9,508 bases of DNA from Planctomycetota bacterium (GTDB lineage: Bacteria > Planctomycetota > Planctomycetia > Planctomycetales > Planctomycetaceae): positions 1-9,508 of the forward strand of contig QWOR01000218.1 in NCBI GenBank assembly GCA_003669575.1. Reading direction: 5' to 3'. A program made the position numbers and the translations under genes. Below, in pieces: positions 6,865 through 9,508 of the stretch. Numbering within the stretch: the stretch's first letter is position 1; every line of letters begins with the position of its first letter. Below the pieces are notes generated by a model, which did no database searches, was not told where the DNA came from, and saw only the letters and a program-made list of their open reading frames with translations.

Positions 6865-6958
6865 CCGGGCAGTGTCTGAACTGAAGTGCGCTCACCTGTT
6901 CCAAAGGTGGCCTGAGTCACTGATCAGTCACGCTCAATGTCACAAAATACAGCTAAAA

Positions 6959-7094
6959 CTTTTGCTGCTCTTCTTCTCTTTCTTCCTCGTTTCTTGGCTT
7001 GTCTTCCGTTCAAAAATAAACTGTTGTACTGGGATACGCAGCAGCAATGGAATTGGAACGAAAGGTAAGGAAGGAGACGAAGGTAGAAAAGAAG
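6959..7094. repeat. Pyrimidine block followed by purine block (imperfect inverted arrangement)
   Basis: On the plus strand, 6959-7011 is 53 bases with no A and only seven G. Then 7049-7094 is 46 bases with only six pyrimidines. The blocks are roughly complementary in composition. Their inner ends match best: CTTCCGTTC (7003-7011) against GAACGAAAG (7056-7064), eight of nine pairs. A loose long hairpin, or triplex-prone DNA, is possible. The composition differs sharply from the neighbouring genes. Confidence 0.4.
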
Positions 7095-7243
7095 TGCGTT
7101 GGGCAATGGCGGGCGATTCTGTCGCATCGTGTTGAGCATGCTGTTGTGGGTTGTGATGAGTTGAATAGAGGCCTGGCGGCTTCCCTCAGGTCGGGTCAGT
7201 AACGATACTGGATGATTACGCCCCAGCACTTTCGCGGGGGACT

Positions 7244-7250
7244 GAGGAGG
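7244..7250 (+). promoter_or_regulatory. Strong ribosome-binding site that selects a TTG start
   Basis: GAGGAGG (7244-7250) is close to the ideal anti-Shine-Dalgarno complement and is eight bases from the TTG at 7259. No ATG or GTG in the coding frame lies near it, and the frame beginning at this TTG immediately encodes a good signal peptide. A GTG (7254) and an ATG (7269) nearby are in another frame that stops at 7352. Confidence 0.75.
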
Positions 7251-7258
7251 CTCGTGTT

Positions 7259-8911
7259 TTGCTGCTTCATGAACTCAAGGTTTCGGCACATTCGCTGTTT
7301 ACGCGTGCCAGTCTGGGAGTGCTTTTGCTGGGATGGCTGGTGCCCCAGGTGACTCATGCTGAAGTTCCCGGTGTGACTTCGCTGTTCCCTGCGGGAGTCC
7401 AGGTGGGCCAATCCGCCAAGGTGAAACTGCTGGGCCCCGTCGGTACCGCTCCCGTCGAAGTGCTGGTTGATCGCCAGGACCTATCGGTGACTCCGAGCGA
7501 CAAAACTGATGAATACGTCATTACCGCGACAGCTGAGGCACGCCCCGGTGTGGGATGGTTGCGATGGCATAATGCCGAAGGGGCCAGTGACCTGTTGCCG
7601 TTCGTTGTCGGGACCATGCCGGAGATTGTGGAGGTCGAGCCCAACAACGCTGCCAAGGAAGCACAGGCCGTCGCGAGTCTGCCTGTGACCATCAATGGGG
7701 CTCTCGACAAACGGCATGAAATCGACACGTTCACGATTACTCTCAAGGCTGGGCAGACCTTGATCGCTTCGCTTGATGCCAATCGCACGCTGCCGTCCCC
7801 GGTGGATGCCTCGATGCAGATCGCTGACAGCAAGGGGTTTGTCGTGGCCCAGAATGACGATTCGTTCCGATCTGATCCGCAGATCGTCTTCACTGCTCCC
7901 GTCGACGGAACATGGTTTGTCCGGATCTTCGGGTTTCCAGCCGAGCCCAATTCGAGCATTGAATACACCGGTAGCCCCAATTCGATCTATCGACTTCATC
8001 TGACCACCGGACCGGCAATCGACTATCTGTTTCCTCTGGTGAGGCAGGGCGGAGAGTTCGTAGCGGGGGGATGGAACCTCACTGGTGAAAAGGTCACTCT
8101 GGTCGGTGAGCCGGGGACGCTGCGACTGGTTCCGCTGGCCGGAGGAACAGTGCCCTTTACCGCGTTTACTGTGGACCAGTTGCCTGAGCCGGTGGGCACA
8201 GCGATCGTCGAGGACCTAGCGAGTGCCTCTCAGCCGATCTCGATCTTCAGCTCGACATCGGGAGTCGTGGAAGCCCCGGGGGATGTCGACACGTATCGCT
8301 TCATGGCGACGAAGGGGCAGACTGTTCGTATTTACACACACTCGCGCAGCGTTGGTTCCTGGCTCGATCCACTGGTCCGGTTGCGATACGCGAATGGCGA
8401 ATTGATCACCGAGCAGGACGACAAAGGCGTCTCAGCCGACCCGAGCTTTGATTTCACCTTCCCCGGTGACGGGGAGTACATTCTGGAGGTTACCGACCGT
8501 TATGGGCATGGGAGTGAGCGCCACTTCTACTCTCTGGTGATAGGTCCCGATGTTCCCGGCTTTGAGCTGTCGGTGGCCGCCAATCGATTCACGCTCGACC
8601 GGACGAAGCCGCTCGAAATCCCCGTCACGATCAATCGACTTGTCGGACTCAATGTTCCGATTCAGTTCACCGTGGAAGGCCTGCCCGCCGGAGTGACGCT
8701 GGAGCCCATCGAGTCGAAGCCGGAAGGCGATACCTCGAAGGCTGCGACTCTCAAGTTGTCAGTGGCTGCCGACGCTGCAGCTGCGAAGGGCCCCCTGCGG
8801 ATCATTGGTCAGACCACCGGGCCCGACCTGAAGCATGCCGCCAAAGGTCCGGTCAACGGATTGAAGGTGACCACGGACGACCTGTGGATCACGCTGCCGG
8901 TAAAGCCGTAG
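7259..8911 (+). CDS. Secreted protein with two PPC-type beta domains
   Basis: The 550-residue product starts with a signal peptide: a basic n-region, the core ASLGVLLLGWLV (18-29), and a likely cleavage after VTHA (residue 34). An N-terminal beta domain (about 35-118) is followed by a first PPC (bacterial pre-peptidase C-terminal) domain at about 122-250. It is marked by VEPNN (126-130), GALDKRHEIDTFTI and a DGTWFVRI-type strand. A second PPC domain occupies about 317-430 (PGDVDTYRF at 340-348, then DGEYILEVTD). A C-terminal Ig-like domain of about 120 residues ends the protein. No catalytic domain, second membrane segment, cytochrome motif or sorting signal is visible. PPC domains are usually appended to secreted peptidases. 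Here they stand alone, a pattern common in planctomycetes, so an envelope or extracellular binding role is inferred. The exact function is unknown. Confidence 0.88.
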   Translation: MLLHELKVSAHSLFTRASLGVLLLGWLVPQVTHAEVPGVTSLFPAGVQVGQSAKVKLLGPVGTAPVEVLVDRQDLSVTPSDKTDEYVITATAEARPGVGWLRWHNAEGASDLLPFVVGTMPEIVEVEPNNAAKEAQAVASLPVTINGALDKRHEIDTFTITLKAGQTLIASLDANRTLPSPVDASMQIADSKGFVVAQNDDSFRSDPQIVFTAPVDGTWFVRIFGFPAEPNSSIEYTGSPNSIYRLHLTTGPAIDYLFPLVRQGGEFVAGGWNLTGEKVTLVGEPGTLRLVPLAGGTVPFTAFTVDQLPEPVGTAIVEDLASASQPISIFSSTSGVVEAPGDVDTYRFMATKGQTVRIYTHSRSVGSWLDPLVRLRYANGELITEQDDKGVSADPSFDFTFPGDGEYILEVTDRYGHGSERHFYSLVIGPDVPGFELSVAANRFTLDRTKPLEIPVTINRLVGLNVPIQFTVEGLPAGVTLEPIESKPEGDTSKAATLKLSVAADAAAAKGPLRIIGQTTGPDLKHAAKGPVNGLKVTTDDLWITLPVKP

Positions 8912-9010
8912 TGACAGAACCGGGGGCTGCGAGCCGATTCGTTGACCGTCGTGTGTATTTATCTGCGAACTCCTCATTTCGAATGATCTGAAGCCTGATC
9001 TCTCCCGTTT

Positions 9011-9340
9011 GTGCTGGAAGTCCTGCACTCGCTGGGGTGGCTCGTGTACTTTCTGATCGAAATCTTGGCTGTCGTCGTCGAATGTCTCTGCGGAGGGTGT
9101 GAGGTTCTCAACAGGACTGGTCAACCCAAAAAGAAGACGGCCCCGGAAGACGAGGTGATCGACCCGAACAATTCATTTCATGTCGCTTATCTGGTCGGAT
9201 TGAAGTGGGGGACCACCGCCGACGCTGCGATGGTGCGAGATGCCGTCAGACACTTTCAGCAGGACCACTGGCGGAAACCGACGATGCGACGAGACGCGTG
9301 GGAGGTTGTCGGTCTGATGGATTCAACGAGTACGGAGTAA
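9011..9340 (+). CDS. Small single-pass membrane protein of unknown function
   Basis: The frame encodes 109 residues from a GTG at 9011 to the TAA at 9338-9340. Residues 5-24 (about LHSLGWLVYFLIEILAVVVE) form one strong membrane segment. It is followed at once by the cysteine cluster CLCGGC (25-30), a basic KKK patch and a soluble, mixed-charge C-terminal part of about 60 residues. The positive patch after the segment suggests N-out, C-in topology. The start is uncertain: no good ribosome site precedes 9011, and a GTG at 9044 with GGGG upstream would cut into the membrane segment. The gene lies 99 bases after the PPC gene on the same strand. I do not recognise the family. Confidence 0.6.
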   Translation: MLEVLHSLGWLVYFLIEILAVVVECLCGGCEVLNRTGQPKKKTAPEDEVIDPNNSFHVAYLVGLKWGTTADAAMVRDAVRHFQQDHWRKPTMRRDAWEVVGLMDSTSTE

Positions 9341-9367
9341 GTCAGAAGTCAGGCAACTGCGACGTGG

Positions 9368-9508
9368 CTACTTATCGAGAATGACGGCGTCATTGATCTT
9401 GTAGAGAAAGAACAACTCGCCATCGAGCAGGACCGATTTCACAACCATCTGTCCGACAACGTCAAACGGTCGCCCCTGGATGTAATTCGTCGTGACACCC
9501 TCGCGCAG
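9368..9508 (-). CDS. C-terminal fragment of an unrecognised minus-strand protein
   Basis: Read on the minus strand, the frame is open from the window edge to a TAG at 9370-9368. It gives 46 residues that begin LREGVTTNYIQGRPF and end DAVILDK. The peptide alternates hydrophobic and polar residues in beta-strand fashion (QMVVKSVLLDGELFFLYKIND) and looks like the end of a globular domain. It is convergent with the small membrane protein gene, with 27 bases between the two stops and no evident terminator there. The 5' part lies outside the window. The function cannot be judged from this piece. Confidence 0.55.
   Translation of the reverse strand: MREGVTTNYIQGRPFDVVGQMVVKSVLLDGELFFLYKINDAVILDK

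Larger units (their letters stand above)
6865..7258. other. 394-base spacer between ftsK and the PPC-domain gene
   Basis: I see no credible gene here. Open frames across it on both strands encode compositionally odd peptides and look like chance. Contents noted: a weak stem CACCT/AGGTG soon after ftsK, a perfect 10-base palindrome ACTGATCAGT (6919-6928) flanked by direct GTCAC copies, the pyrimidine and purine blocks listed separately, and the strong ribosome site at 7244-7250. A promoter for the downstream gene must lie here or further upstream, but no pair of boxes is convincing. Confidence 0.6.

Noticed and set aside
6881..6950. Possible ftsK terminator (CACCT/AGGTG stem)
   Set aside because: The stem is only five base pairs with no T tract, too weak to call.
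6924..7229. 101-codon minus-strand frame in the ftsK-PPC spacer
   Set aside because: Its composition simply reflects the pyrimidine/purine blocks, and it has no ribosome site or family resemblance.
7254..7352. Short Cys/Trp-rich frame with GTG 7254 or ATG 7269 after the strong ribosome site
   Set aside because: It stops after 32 codons, while the TTG frame at the ideal spacing gives a signal peptide and a long protein; the peptide looks like an out-of-frame reading of that signal peptide.
8942..8970. TTGACC as a -35 box for the small membrane protein gene
   Set aside because: No acceptable -10 hexamer occurs at 16-18 bases spacing.

Overview
The window is about 58-60% GC by eye and reads as an ordinary chromosomal housekeeping stretch, most likely from a planctomycete (Planctomycetota). 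The pointers are the secreted protein with paired PPC-type beta domains, a family greatly expanded in that phylum; an extended trigger factor; a compact FtsK with an unusual Walker A; GTG and TTG starts; and long, structured, gene-poor spacers. This assignment is an inference from protein style, not from a database match.

Layout, left to right. (1) The C-terminal end of an unrecognised protein (1-132, +). (2) tRNA-Gly(GCC) at 348-420 behind a very good sigma70-type promoter with a GC-rich discriminator. (3) A leader rich in palindromes, then trigger factor (tig, 591-2045, GTG start), closed by a clear intrinsic terminator (2093-2134). (4) Lysyl-tRNA synthetase (lysS, 2244-3767). (5) A 721-base spacer (3768-4488) with no convincing gene but a dense series of perfect hairpins and an imperfect direct repeat. 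(6) The DNA translocase FtsK (4489-6864). (7) A 394-base spacer with strand-asymmetric pyrimidine and purine blocks. (8) A secreted two-PPC-domain protein (7259-8911, TTG start). (9) A small single-pass membrane protein (9011-9340). (10) The C-terminal end of a minus-strand gene (9368-9508), convergent with it.

Functionally, the first half serves protein synthesis: a glycine tRNA, the ribosome-bound folding chaperone, and the synthetase that charges tRNA-Lys. FtsK serves chromosome segregation at division. The last genes concern the envelope or exported proteins. Apart from the first tRNA-tig pair, spacing and the terminator suggest mostly separate transcription units, not one operon.

I found no mobile element, CRISPR array, toxin-antitoxin pair, defence island or biosynthetic cluster. 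The parts least explained by known features are the hairpin-rich lysS-ftsK spacer, the palindromes between the tRNA and tig, and the pyrimidine/purine blocks after ftsK. These are reported as leads, not as demonstrated systems.
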